Assembly (NCBI GenBank): GCA_013335535.1
Contig: JAAXVL010000002.1
Coordinates: forward strand, 248,001-312,000
From: Azonexaceae bacterium
GTDB taxonomy: Bacteria > Pseudomonadota > Gammaproteobacteria > Burkholderiales > Rhodocyclaceae
Direction: 5' to 3'
DNA: 64,000 nt
The notes below the pieces were generated by a model, which was not told where the DNA came from, ran no database searches, and saw only the letters and a list, made by a program, of their open reading frames with translations. Shown here piece by piece: positions 44,731 to 52,536 of this stretch; position 1 is the first letter of the stretch; each line of letters opens with the position of its first letter. The position numbers and the translations under genes are program-made.

Positions 44731-46688
44731 GCTCAGAGCAAAACGAGCAAGGTATGGTGGCAAAGCACTCCGTTGATGAAGGTAGTCGTCCAGCCGCCAA
44801 GTCACAGTTTGCTCTCCTTGGGCAACGGCGCTATGGACCGTTTTTTCTCACCCAGTTAGCTGGTGCCTTCAACGATTCCTTCCTGAAGCAGCTGGCGATT
44901 CTGCTGGTGACATTTCACGCAGCTGAATACACCTCACTTTCTGGCGGCCTAGTCGCTAACCTTGCAGCCGGGTTGTTTATCCTGCCTTTTGTATTGTTCT
45001 CGGCCTTTGCCGGGAAGCTTGCCGACCGCTACGACAAATCGATTGTTATTCGGGGGGTGAAGCTGGCGGAGGTGGGCATCATGTTGATTGCTTCCGCAGG
45101 TTTCTACATGACGAGCTTACCGCTGCTGCTGGCATCCATTTTCCTCATGGGCTGCCACTCGGCATTCTTCGGCCCAGCCAAATACTCATTGCTGCCGTGC
45201 GTGCTTAGCAAAGATGAGCTAACCGGCGGGAATGGCCTTCTTGAGATGGGTACGTTCCTGAGCATCCTTGGTGGAACCTTGGTTGCCGGGGTACTGGCTG
45301 CAGTAACAACCAATCCCTTGTGGCTCTCCATTTCGCTTACCAGTGTTGCCTTATTGGGGCTCGCCTCTAGCTTGTTTGTACCTGCTACTGGGGAAGCGGC
45401 GCCGAATTTGAAGTTGCGCTTTAGCATTGTGGAAGAAACTCTGGCGACTTTGAAGCTCGCGCACAACGAAGGCAAGGGAGTGTGGAACAGTTTATTGGCC
45501 ATCTCCTGGTTCTGGTTCATCGGCGCGGTGGTTCTCTCGCAGATTCCGGCTCTAGGCAAAGACCTACTCCATGGTGATACCTCAGTCGTTACTATGCTCC
45601 TGGCGGTCTTCTCCATTGGTGTGGCTATTGGTTCGCTGCTTTGCGAGCGTCTGTCTAACCATCAAGTCGAGATAGGTCTGGTGCCGGTCGGCTCGATTGG
45701 CTTGTCTGTTTGTACAGCGGACCTCGCGTTTTCGGCTTCGGGCTTTTCCGCAGCTATAGCTGCATCAGGCAATACTGAGGCCCTGACTTGGCTGCAGTAT
45801 CTGGACCTATCTGGAAGTTTGCGAGTTCTATTGGACATTGCGATGGTTGGTGTCTTTGGTGGCTTGTTTATCGTGCCGTTATATGCCTTTGTTCAGCTAA
45901 GGTCGGCGCCGGAGCGCCAGTCGCAAGTAATCAGCGCGAATAACGTCTTGAACGCAATTTTTATGGTTAGCGCTGCTGGAATGTCCGGAGTGCTGTTATC
46001 AGTTGGGTTGGGAGTGCCTGGACTCATTCTGGTCTGCGCAGTCCTGAACGCGCTGGTTGCCCTTTACATTTATCGGACTGTGCCTGAGTTCCTGTGGAGA
46101 TTTGTTAGCTGGATAATCGTCCATTCAATCTATCAGGTGAGAACGACCGGCCACGAGCACGTGCCAGAACAAGGGGCTGCGTTGATTGTGCCAAATCATG
46201 TGTCTTATGTAGATGCCCTTGTTCTGAGTGCGATTAGCCCCAGACCTATCCGATTCGTAATGGACGCCAATATTTTTAAGGTACCAGTGCTTTCCTGGCT
46301 GTTCAGACAGGTCAATGCCATACCGATTGCTTCCGCCAAGGATGACCCGGAAGCCCTTGCTAAGGCCTTGGCCGCGGTCCAGTTGGCACTAAAGAACGAT
46401 GAGTTAGTTTGTGTCTTTCCAGAAGGTGCGCTGACGCCGGATGGCTCATTGGGTGTATTCAAGCCAGGAGTACGCAAGATGCTTGACCTGTGCCCTGTGC
46501 CTGTCATTCCTGTGGGGCTGCAAGGGCTATGGGAGTCTCCGTTTTCTCGTAACGGACATTCGGTAAGTGGCCGTTTTTTCCGGTCTCGACCAGGTCGTCA
46601 GTTGGTCGTAAATGTTGGGGTAGCTCTGCCAGCGGATGTGCCCTTAGCAGACCTCCGGGGCGCTGTGCAAGGCTTGATGAGTATGTGA
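44727..46688 (+). CDS. MFS transporter fused to PlsC acyltransferase (LplT/PlsC-like), lower GC
   Basis: The 653-residue protein has an N-terminal MFS domain of about 12 helices (GPFFLTQLAGAFNDSFLKQL onward; GPAKYSLLP) and a C-terminal 1-acylglycerol-phosphate acyltransferase domain (about 440-640; PNHVSYVDALVL with HX4D, FPEGALTPDG). Such fusions take up and re-acylate lysophospholipids. The ATG at 44727 follows GGAG and overlaps the stop of the truncated ORF. Codon use is clearly less GC-rich than the upstream genes, which suggests horizontal acquisition. Confidence 0.88.
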   Translation: MSSEQNEQGMVAKHSVDEGSRPAAKSQFALLGQRRYGPFFLTQLAGAFNDSFLKQLAILLVTFHAAEYTSLSGGLVANLAAGLFILPFVLFSAFAGKLADRYDKSIVIRGVKLAEVGIMLIASAGFYMTSLPLLLASIFLMGCHSAFFGPAKYSLLPCVLSKDELTGGNGLLEMGTFLSILGGTLVAGVLAAVTTNPLWLSISLTSVALLGLASSLFVPATGEAAPNLKLRFSIVEETLATLKLAHNEGKGVWNSLLAISWFWFIGAVVLSQIPALGKDLLHGDTSVVTMLLAVFSIGVAIGSLLCERLSNHQVEIGLVPVGSIGLSVCTADLAFSASGFSAAIAASGNTEALTWLQYLDLSGSLRVLLDIAMVGVFGGLFIVPLYAFVQLRSAPERQSQVISANNVLNAIFMVSAAGMSGVLLSVGLGVPGLILVCAVLNALVALYIYRTVPEFLWRFVSWIIVHSIYQVRTTGHEHVPEQGAALIVPNHVSYVDALVLSAISPRPIRFVMDANIFKVPVLSWLFRQVNAIPIASAKDDPEALAKALAAVQLALKNDELVCVFPEGALTPDGSLGVFKPGVRKMLDLCPVPVIPVGLQGLWESPFSRNGHSVSGRFFRSRPGRQLVVNVGVALPADVPLADLRGAVQGLMSM

Positions 46689-47074
46689 GCCTAATGATGC
46701 TCTTGCAAATTTAGTAAGTGAATGCGGGGCGATGGGTGGTGCCTGAGCTGCAAGCATTTCAGGGAGGTCTGCTACGCTTGGCGAGTCATCGATTGGACTT
46801 GACTACAATCAATGGTACGCCTGGTACCCAGTGGCGACTGGCGCTTACAGGAATCGGAATTTCACTGGCCGCCTTCCGGCTGCCAATCCTCTAAGGGGAC
46901 TGTCGCATGCCGACCCAAAACGGCCGTCGCGTAGTCCCGATAGCGGCCAGTCAGCCAAACCCAGGTTCTGCGAACTGGAACGCTCGGAAGCTGCCGTTGG
47001 CGACCTTACCCTCCCGGCCAGGAGCAGTCACTGAGATATTTTTACTCAATGGCTGCTCATCTGCCGATTACGGA
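46689..47074. other. Gene-free interval with a repeat element and a hairpin
   Basis: These 386 bases hold no convincing gene. They contain the inverted-repeat element at 46831-46916 and an imperfect hairpin, GAGCAG/TGAG (47022-47035) against CTCA/CTGCTC (47045-47058), with a common centre at 47040. No transposase remnant was recognised. Confidence 0.6.
46831..46916 (-). repeat. Inverted-repeat element, copy A
   Basis: Read on the minus strand it matches 57202-57290 with roughly 85 percent identity by eye, including an unbroken GCGGCCAGTGAAATTCCGAT. The two copies face each other across about 10.3 kb. The element may be a degenerate mobile or repetitive sequence. Confidence 0.75.
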
Positions 47075-47563
47075 CTATTGCAGGCGGTAACCCGTGTGGC
47101 AGGAAACACAGGCTCCCATGACTTCTGCCAATGCACCGACTGCGGGTTTGATTTCCCCCGTCACCGAAGCGTCTTTTGCAGTGGTGGCAAAACGGCTGGC
47201 GCTACGGTGCATGGCGCTGCCAGCATCCTGCATTCCCTTGGGCATGAACTTCGAAGACTCGTGAGCACCATGTGCCGTGAGTGCTGTCATGCCCAATCGC
47301 GTCTCGGCAACATCGGCTGCCCGGTCGTAGTCGGAACTGGCCAGTGCCGCCTGAATTTCCTGTAGCGCCAGCAAATGGTCACGCATATTGGCCAACGTAT
47401 GCTCCTTCATCTGCTCCGGAAATTTGACCAACTGGCGACCATCGATTGCCTTATTGGACTGGCTAGTAGCTACCATATGTTTTTGATGCGTGGCTGGGTC
47501 GTGTTGCTGTGCGCCGAGAGGCACAGCCAACATCAAGCCAATCACCGGAATCAAGCGTCGCAT
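47075..47563 (-). CDS. Cytochrome c'-like haem protein
   Basis: The 162-residue product has a Sec signal (about residues 1-20, IPVIGLMLAVPLGAQ) and a helical domain with a single haem motif CVSCHTGY near the C-terminus, the layout of the cytochrome c' family (four-helix bundle; NO and oxidative stress roles). I used the ATG at 47563, which has GGAG upstream. It diverges from a Crp-type regulator with a 20-bp near-perfect palindrome between them. Confidence 0.85.
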   Translation of the reverse strand: MRRLIPVIGLMLAVPLGAQQHDPATHQKHMVATSQSNKAIDGRQLVKFPEQMKEHTLANMRDHLLALQEIQAALASSDYDRAADVAETRLGMTALTAHGAHESSKFMPKGMQDAGSAMHRSASRFATTAKDASVTGEIKPAVGALAEVMGACVSCHTGYRLQ

Positions 47564-47621
47564 GGATTTCTCCGTTGGAGTTGTTGTAGGTCGCGACAAT
47601 ACGTTAGGCTTCAGCAGAATA

Positions 47622-47641
47622 CATATGATTGCAATCACATG
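47622..47641. promoter_or_regulatory. Crp/Fnr-type palindromic operator
   Basis: CATATGATTGCAATCACATG is symmetric in 18 of 20 positions (inner TGATTGCAATCA is perfect). It lies between the divergent cytochrome c' and regulator genes and overlaps the proposed regulator ATG, which suggests autoregulation. Confidence 0.6.
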
Positions 47642-48268
47642 CCGATAGATGCGCTTAACGCCACCCGTTGGCCAGATAGGCCAGAATTCCATGCTATGCC
47701 AGCCAGCCTTCGCGAATCTGCGGAATGGCGGCAGTGTGAAAAGGGTACGGTGCTGTTCTCGATAGGCGAGAGCCCAAAGTTCATTTACTTTATCGTTCGT
47801 GGAGAAGTCAGATTACGTCGCTATTCCCAAGAGGGAATGGAAATGGTGATGCAGCGCGCCCGAAATTCATTTCTCGCCGAAGCCAGCCTGGAGTCAGCGG
47901 CATATCACTGCGATGGCATCGCAACCGAGCCGGTTCTGGCACTCGCGTTCCCAATCAGTGATTTCCGCATTGCTCTGGCTGAATGCCCAAACTTTCGCGG
48001 CAAGTGGATTTCCCTACTGTTGAGAGAAGTCCGTCGCGCACGCGGTCAGGTGGAGCGCCAAGGTTTGCGCAATGCCGGTGACCGTATCCTTCACTACATA
48101 GAGACGGAATGCCCTTCCGGCCAACTACGCCTGAACCAAACAAAGAAGGCTTGGGCCTCTGAGTTGGGGCTAACCCACGAGGCTCTGTACCGAGCGCTGG
48201 GCAAACTGAGCCGTCAAGGCATCCTGCAGATTGAAGGTCTGCTCATCGCGAAACCGAAGAACACCTGA
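47639..48268 (+). CDS. Crp/Fnr-family transcriptional regulator
   Basis: The regulator of about 209 residues has a cyclic-nucleotide-binding-type domain (about 30-135; GTVLFSIGESPKFIYFIVRG) and a C-terminal helix-turn-helix (about 165-205; KAWASELGLTHEALYRALGKL). No N-terminal cysteine cluster for an Fe-S cluster is seen, so it is not a classical FNR. The ATG at 47639 is used; 47696 is a second possibility. It probably controls the divergent cytochrome c' gene. Confidence 0.82.
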   Translation: MPIDALNATRWPDRPEFHAMPASLRESAEWRQCEKGTVLFSIGESPKFIYFIVRGEVRLRRYSQEGMEMVMQRARNSFLAEASLESAAYHCDGIATEPVLALAFPISDFRIALAECPNFRGKWISLLLREVRRARGQVERQGLRNAGDRILHYIETECPSGQLRLNQTKKAWASELGLTHEALYRALGKLSRQGILQIEGLLIAKPKNT

Positions 48269-48296
48269 GCGTCTTGCCGAATGGCATTGCTTCAAT

Positions 48297-49148
48297 TCAT
48301 CGTCCCCAACGATAAATTTCCATCTGGCGCTTCATTTCGCCTTCTTCCTGCTCAATGGTGTCGGCAGTTGAGTCCGTCACACATTTCTCTTGGGATGCCT
48401 CGGCGTCAGCCGGAACGCGTTTCGGTGCCTGATGCCTGGCCTGTTCCTGCGGTGATTTGCCATCCCAAGCAAACGGATTCTTGAACGCCGGCGGGTCCGG
48501 CAGGCAGTCCAGGGTATAGCTTGGCGGCCAGCCGGTCTCATATGGCTGGAATGAAATCGTCCGCTCGAATATCAGGGGCTTCCCGGTTGGCGTCGGTGGT
48601 AGCGGAGGCAAGGATTTGATGGCCTGCCACGCCAGTTTCGACGCATTTTCGGAAGTGGACCACAGCTCCTTGATGTTCGCGAGCGTGCCATCCGGGGCAA
48701 TCTCGATACGAAAGCGCACCATCCCCTGACCGGGCCCTTCGACTGCCGTGCCCATCATGCTGCGCACCAGCTGCCCCCAATTGTTTCGATAACGCTTACT
48801 GTTCTTTAGCTTGTAGGTCGACGCCACTTGCCACTCTTCGGCACTCGGTGGCGGCGGTGCCTCCAGTGATGCCGGGGTCTTGGCTGATGGGACGGCTAAT
48901 ACCTCTGGTGCCGGTACCGGGTTTGCCTCACGTGGCGGTGTCGTAGTTCGTGGCGCAGATGCACTGGGTTTCGCAGGCTTCGGCGGAGGTGGTGCAGGCA
49001 ACTCCTGAACGTCCTCCCGAACTTGGGCTGCAATCCGGATTTCGATGGTTTCAGGGTTCTTCGTAATCTTCAATGCGTCGAGCTTCCATCCTGCGACCAG
49101 GACGGCATGCAGCGCCAACGACAGCAGGAGTGGGATGCTCAACTTCAT
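48297..49148 (-). CDS. TonB-like protein with a C-terminal extension
   Basis: The 283-residue protein has one N-terminal membrane anchor (about residues 1-22), a proline-rich spacer (about 45-95) and a TonB C-terminal-like domain (about 120-205; GMVRFRIEIAPDGTLANIKELW). About 75 residues without known similarity follow. No exbB/exbD or receptor gene lies nearby. The ATG at 49148 is preferred over the GTG two codons upstream. It is convergent with the Crp-type gene. Confidence 0.75.
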   Translation of the reverse strand: MKLSIPLLLSLALHAVLVAGWKLDALKITKNPETIEIRIAAQVREDVQELPAPPPPKPAKPSASAPRTTTPPREANPVPAPEVLAVPSAKTPASLEAPPPPSAEEWQVASTYKLKNSKRYRNNWGQLVRSMMGTAVEGPGQGMVRFRIEIAPDGTLANIKELWSTSENASKLAWQAIKSLPPLPPTPTGKPLIFERTISFQPYETGWPPSYTLDCLPDPPAFKNPFAWDGKSPQEQARHQAPKRVPADAEASQEKCVTDSTADTIEQEEGEMKRQMEIYRWGR

Positions 49149-49226
49149 ATGCACGCCACCGTTTCAGGCTGTGCCATGGATGGTTGATTCCGCGAAATAT
49201 TTCCAACTGAGCATCGATGTTTACAA

Positions 49227-49250
49227 ACAATCCAATAATCGTTAGATTGT
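49227..49250. promoter_or_regulatory. Dyad operator before the ArsR-rhodanese gene
   Basis: ACAATC (49227-49232) and GATTGT (49245-49250) form a dyad, with inner AA (49234-49235) and TT (49242-49243) also symmetric. It ends four bases before the ATG at 49255. The size and position suit an ArsR dimer site. Confidence 0.5.
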
Positions 49251-49254
49251 AATC

Positions 49255-49914
49255 ATGAAACCGACCATTACCAAGTCCTACCTCTACGAACACGTTGCCC
49301 GTATCGGCAAGGCGATTTCCAGCCCCAAGCGCCTGGAGCTCATCGAACTGCTCGCGCAAGGCGAGAAGACTGTCGAGACCTTGGCCGAACAGGCTCGTAT
49401 TGACATGCGTCTGGCCAGCGCTCATTTGCGCGCACTCCGCGAAGCCCGTCTGGTTGAAACTCGCCGTGAAGGGAAATTCATTCACTATCGCTTGAGCGGC
49501 CCGGATGTCGCCCAGTTGTGGGTCAATGTCCGGGAAGTGGCTGAGGAGCACCTCGTTGAACTGCGCGTAGCGCTCGACCAAATGGCGGCCTCTCCTGACG
49601 CCCTGTCATCAGAAAGCCGTGAGAGCCTGCTGACCAAAGCGCGTAGCGGCGACATCGTCGTCATCGACGTTCGCCCTGAGGCGGAATACGTCGCCGGCCA
49701 TCTGCCTTTTGCCCGTTCGCTCCCCCTGGCGGAATTGGAGAAGCGACTGGCAGACCTGCCGGCCGGCAAGGAAATTGTTGCCTACTGCCGTGGCCCCTTC
49801 TGCCTGATGTCCGACGAAGCCGTGAAGCTGCTGCGTCAGCGCGGCTACACCGCCCACAAGATTACCGATGGCGTCAGCGAATGGCGTGCTGGCGGCCTGC
49901 CCATCGAGAACTGA
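49255..49914 (+). CDS. ArsR-family regulator fused to a rhodanese domain
   Basis: The 219-residue protein joins a winged helix-turn-helix (about 12-95; RLELIELLAQGEKTVETLAE, MRLASAHLRALREARLV) to a rhodanese domain (about 120-215) with the active-site loop YCRGPFC. Sulfurtransferase activity or persulfide sensing is likely by family, the Cys carrying the sulfane sulfur. It is the first gene of a run with a thioredoxin-like protein, DsrE protein and methyltransferase. Confidence 0.9.
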   Translation: MKPTITKSYLYEHVARIGKAISSPKRLELIELLAQGEKTVETLAEQARIDMRLASAHLRALREARLVETRREGKFIHYRLSGPDVAQLWVNVREVAEEHLVELRVALDQMAASPDALSSESRESLLTKARSGDIVVIDVRPEAEYVAGHLPFARSLPLAELEKRLADLPAGKEIVAYCRGPFCLMSDEAVKLLRQRGYTAHKITDGVSEWRAGGLPIEN

Positions 49915-49942
49915 AGTCAAAACCACACAGAGGAGACAACTC

Positions 49943-50383
49943 GTGAAGCATCTATCCATCTTCGCCTTGTTCGGCACCCTGGCCTTCTCGGCACTGGCGG
50001 CCGATGTATCGATGGCCGTTCCCGGTGCCCAGGGCGCCAATGGCCAGAAGGTACTGACCTTCATCGCCAAGGACCCGCCGGGCCAGCGTTGCAACGGCAA
50101 CCTCCAGGTCGCCGCCGAGGTCGCCAATACCTACCGCGTTCCCATCCAGTTGCTGCCTTCCAGTCTAGCCCCCGGACTGCCGGCGCCGGCAGTCTTCTAC
50201 GGCACCCAACTTATCGTCGCTGATGGCAAGGACTTCAACGGGGCCGCCAGCTACCAAATCGTTGCTGACGTCCTCGACATGGAGAGCGTCCCGAAGCAGG
50301 CCAAATCGGGCCTGCTCTTCCAGGACGGCGTACGCAAGGATTTCGATGCCCTGAAGGCCACCATCAAGGCCGGGGGCAAGTAG
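49943..50383 (+). CDS. Periplasmic protein with a thioredoxin-like pattern
   Basis: The 146-residue product has a Sec signal (about residues 1-19, ending SALAAD). The mature part reads as beta-alpha-beta: VLTFIAKDPPGQRCNGNLQV with one Cys, VPIQLLPSS, and PAPAVFYGTQLIVADGKDF, resembling a thioredoxin-like fold with a single Cys and a proline-rich turn. This is pattern reasoning; no family is recognised. The GTG at 49943 follows AGGAG. It lies between the ArsR-rhodanese and DsrE genes. Confidence 0.7.
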   Translation: MKHLSIFALFGTLAFSALAADVSMAVPGAQGANGQKVLTFIAKDPPGQRCNGNLQVAAEVANTYRVPIQLLPSSLAPGLPAPAVFYGTQLIVADGKDFNGAASYQIVADVLDMESVPKQAKSGLLFQDGVRKDFDALKATIKAGGK

Positions 50384-50412
50384 CTTTCTCAACTACGCAT
50401 AGGGAGCCCACC

Positions 50413-50754
50413 ATGAATACGCTGTTCATTCTCAACGATGCGCCATATGGCTCGGAACGCAGCTACAACGCCCTGCGCCTGGCTCGCCAGCTCAGCAAGA
50501 TGGACGGTGAGACGGTACGCGTCTTCCTGATGGGCGACGCAGTGGCCTGCGCCAAGAGCGGCCAGAAGGTGCCCGAAGGCTATTACAACGCCGGAGATAT
50601 GGTGCGCATGGTCGGCGGTGAGGTAGGCCTTTGCGGCACCTGCATGGACGCTCGCGGCACGAGTATCGACCAAGTGGTCGAAGGGGCTCGCCGCAGCACT
50701 TTGAAGGAACTTGCCGAATGGACGGCAGCTGCTGACAAGGTTCTGGTGTTCTGA
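50413..50754 (+). CDS. DsrE-family sulfur-transfer protein
   Basis: The 113-residue protein of the DsrE/TusD fold begins MNTLFILNDAPYGSERSYNA. It has two clusters of Cys: one in DAVACAKSGQK and one in LCGTCMDARG, the latter at the usual sulfur-binding position. By family it accepts persulfide sulfur. The neighbouring rhodanese domain is a plausible donor or sensor. Confidence 0.85.
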   Translation: MNTLFILNDAPYGSERSYNALRLARQLSKMDGETVRVFLMGDAVACAKSGQKVPEGYYNAGDMVRMVGGEVGLCGTCMDARGTSIDQVVEGARRSTLKELAEWTAAADKVLVF

Positions 50755-50756
50755 GT

Positions 50757-51341
50757 ATGAAGGGACGTGAAAGCGGTATGCCGGACGAGGCCTACTGGGA
50801 CTCGTTCTTTCAGCCAGAGGGCATTCTCGACCGACTGCTGGTTAGCCAAGGGGGCTGCTACAACCTGGTCGAATTCGGCTGTGGCTACGGCACGTTCAGT
50901 CTTCCAGCAGCAAAGCGCACGCGAGGCACGGTCACTGCACTGGACATCGAACCTGTGATGGTTGAGTTGGTAGCTGAACGAGCCAAGGCTGATGGCCTGC
51001 TCAATGTGCGAACCGAACTGCGTGACTTTGTTGAGCATGGTACGGGCGTACCCGACTGCTCACAGGGACACGCCATGGTCTTCAATCTTCTGCACATCGA
51101 CGACCCGCTGGCCCTCCTGCGTGAGGCCTATCGAACGCTCCGACCGGGTGCCATTCTCTCGGTGATTCACTGGCGCAGTGACATCGAGACGCCACGCGGG
51201 CCACCACTGGAAATTCGGCCGAAGCCCGAACAATGTGCTTCCTGGTTATCCGAGACTGGGTTTGATTCGGTGGTTCATGTGGACCTGGGGTCAAGTGCGC
51301 CCTTCCACTTTGGGTTGCTGGCGCAGCGGCCGATGGTTTAG
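50757..51341 (+). CDS. Class I SAM-dependent methyltransferase
   Basis: The 194-residue cytosolic methyltransferase has motif I VEFGCGYGTFSLPAA (about residues 38-52), the acidic motif II ALDIEP and motif IV-like VFNLLHIDDP. The substrate is unknown. It starts three bases after the DsrE stop, and together with the sulfur-handling genes it may methylate a thiol, selenium or metalloid species, which is inference. Confidence 0.85.
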   Translation: MKGRESGMPDEAYWDSFFQPEGILDRLLVSQGGCYNLVEFGCGYGTFSLPAAKRTRGTVTALDIEPVMVELVAERAKADGLLNVRTELRDFVEHGTGVPDCSQGHAMVFNLLHIDDPLALLREAYRTLRPGAILSVIHWRSDIETPRGPPLEIRPKPEQCASWLSETGFDSVVHVDLGSSAPFHFGLLAQRPMV

Positions 51342-51355
51342 CCATGAAATACAAA

Positions 51356-51379
51356 GGGCACCGGTTGCTACCGGTGCCC
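51356..51379 (-). terminator. Convergent hairpin terminator
   Basis: GGGCACCGGT (51356-51365) pairs perfectly with ACCGGTGCCC (51370-51379) around a four-base loop. On the minus strand the hairpin is followed by TTTGTATTT, so it best serves the gene ending at 51391. It may also separate it from the convergent methyltransferase gene. Confidence 0.7.
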
Positions 51380-51390
51380 GTGATTGACAC

Positions 51391-51720
51391 TCAGCGATTC
51401 GGTCCCGGCCCCATCCCCCCACCGGGTCCCATTCCACCCATGCCGCGACCTTGTCCGCCTCCTTGAGTAGGCGGCGTATCCGGCAAGGTCACGCCTTGTT
51501 GCTTGGCGCGCAATTGCATCTGTTCATGATGTTGCAGCCGGACTTGCTCACGCTCTTCAGCAGTTTTAGCGGCCTGCATCTTGTTGCGGTGCTCAATGCG
51601 TTCCTGATTGGTCATCAGTTGGCTGCCGTAAATTGGGGCATCAGCGGCAAAGGAAGCAGTAGATGCCATCAAACCCAGTGCAATAGCAGACAGGGTAATT
51701 TTCAACGTGTTCTTGGTCAT
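51391..51720 (-). CDS. Small periplasmic protein with a Gly/Met-rich tail
   Basis: The 109-residue product has a Sec signal (about residues 1-24, ending ASFAAD) and a charged helical middle (LMTNQERIEHRNKMQAAKTA and REQVRLQHHEQMQLR). The C-terminal tail is rich in Gly, Met and Pro (GRGMGGMGPGGGMGPGPNR). The pattern recalls small periplasmic metal- or stress-related proteins. I used the ATG at 51720 with GGGAGAG upstream. The function is unknown. Confidence 0.7.
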   Translation of the reverse strand: MTKNTLKITLSAIALGLMASTASFAADAPIYGSQLMTNQERIEHRNKMQAAKTAEEREQVRLQHHEQMQLRAKQQGVTLPDTPPTQGGGQGRGMGGMGPGGGMGPGPNR

Positions 51721-51870
51721 TTTTCTCTCCCAAAAGACTAATCCATCACTGCTGTGAAATCCCTCTGATGAAAGTGGCGAGGTGTTTTTCCATCCCGTCA
51801 CTTCATTTATAGCCGCTATGAAGCAGAAATCAGCCTCCGTAACAAAGAGTTGCAACTGGCAACAAGAATA

Positions 51871-51913
51871 TTAGACAAAACTGAAATTACTTGGCTATAC
51901 TTGTAAGTGACTT
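51871..51913 (+). promoter_or_regulatory. Promoter and operator of the TetR-exporter operon
   Basis: TAGACA (51872-51877), 18 bases and TATACT (51896-51901) look like a sigma-70 promoter. The 11-bp palindrome TAAGTGACTTA lies immediately downstream at 51903-51913, a good place for TetR repression. Confidence 0.5.
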
Positions 51914-51930
51914 ATTACATACTAGCAGCC

Positions 51931-52536
51931 ATGTCCATTAACTCTCGCCATTCAACCGAGTCCCGTCAGGCAGAAATCATCGCAACCGTGGTGGCCCTGG
52001 CTGCCGAGCGAAATCCCGCCGACGTCACGACGACCGACATTGCCAAGGCGATGAATGTGACGCAGGGTGCGCTGTTCCGCCACTTTCCGACCAAAGAGGC
52101 GATGCGATTGGCCGTCATCGAATGGATAGAAACACAGCTGATGGCCAAACTCGAGGACGCACAAGCATCGGCCCCCGATGTCTTGAGCGGCCTGGAAGCG
52201 ATGTTCCTGGCGCACGTGAAATTCATACGCGAATTCCCTGGTGTTCCACGCTTGGTCTTTGCCGAACTCCAGCAGCCGGATAGTTCGCCCGTACGGCAGC
52301 GCGTGCAACAAATCATGCGGCGCTACCGGCAGATGTTGGCTGAAACGCTGGGTAAAGCCAAAGCTGCTCAGTTGATTAGAGACGATGTCGATGTCCAGGC
52401 TGCCGCTGCGCTATTTCTCGGCGCCATCCAGGGTCTGGTGATGCAGTCCATGCTCGGTGGCGTCTCACCAGTTACCGAAGAGCCGGTACTTGGCGTTCTA
52501 CACCTCTACCTTGCCAGCCTGGGAGCCAAATCATGA
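51931..52536 (+). CDS. TetR-family repressor
   Basis: The 201-residue regulator has an N-terminal helix-turn-helix (about 10-55; TTDIAKAMNVTQGALFRHFPTKEAM, quoted as its core) and a C-terminal ligand domain typical of TetR. The ATG at 51931 (MSINSRHSTESRQAE) is used. Its stop overlaps the start of the membrane-fusion gene by four bases, so it almost certainly controls the exporter operon. The ligand is unknown. Confidence 0.9.
   Translation: MSINSRHSTESRQAEIIATVVALAAERNPADVTTTDIAKAMNVTQGALFRHFPTKEAMRLAVIEWIETQLMAKLEDAQASAPDVLSGLEAMFLAHVKFIREFPGVPRLVFAELQQPDSSPVRQRVQQIMRRYRQMLAETLGKAKAAQLIRDDVDVQAAAALFLGAIQGLVMQSMLGGVSPVTEEPVLGVLHLYLASLGAKS

Noticed and set aside
46907-47365. A 152-codon open frame on the plus strand
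   Set aside because: It crosses the repeat element and the antisense of the cytochrome c'-like gene and has no domain or ribosome binding site.
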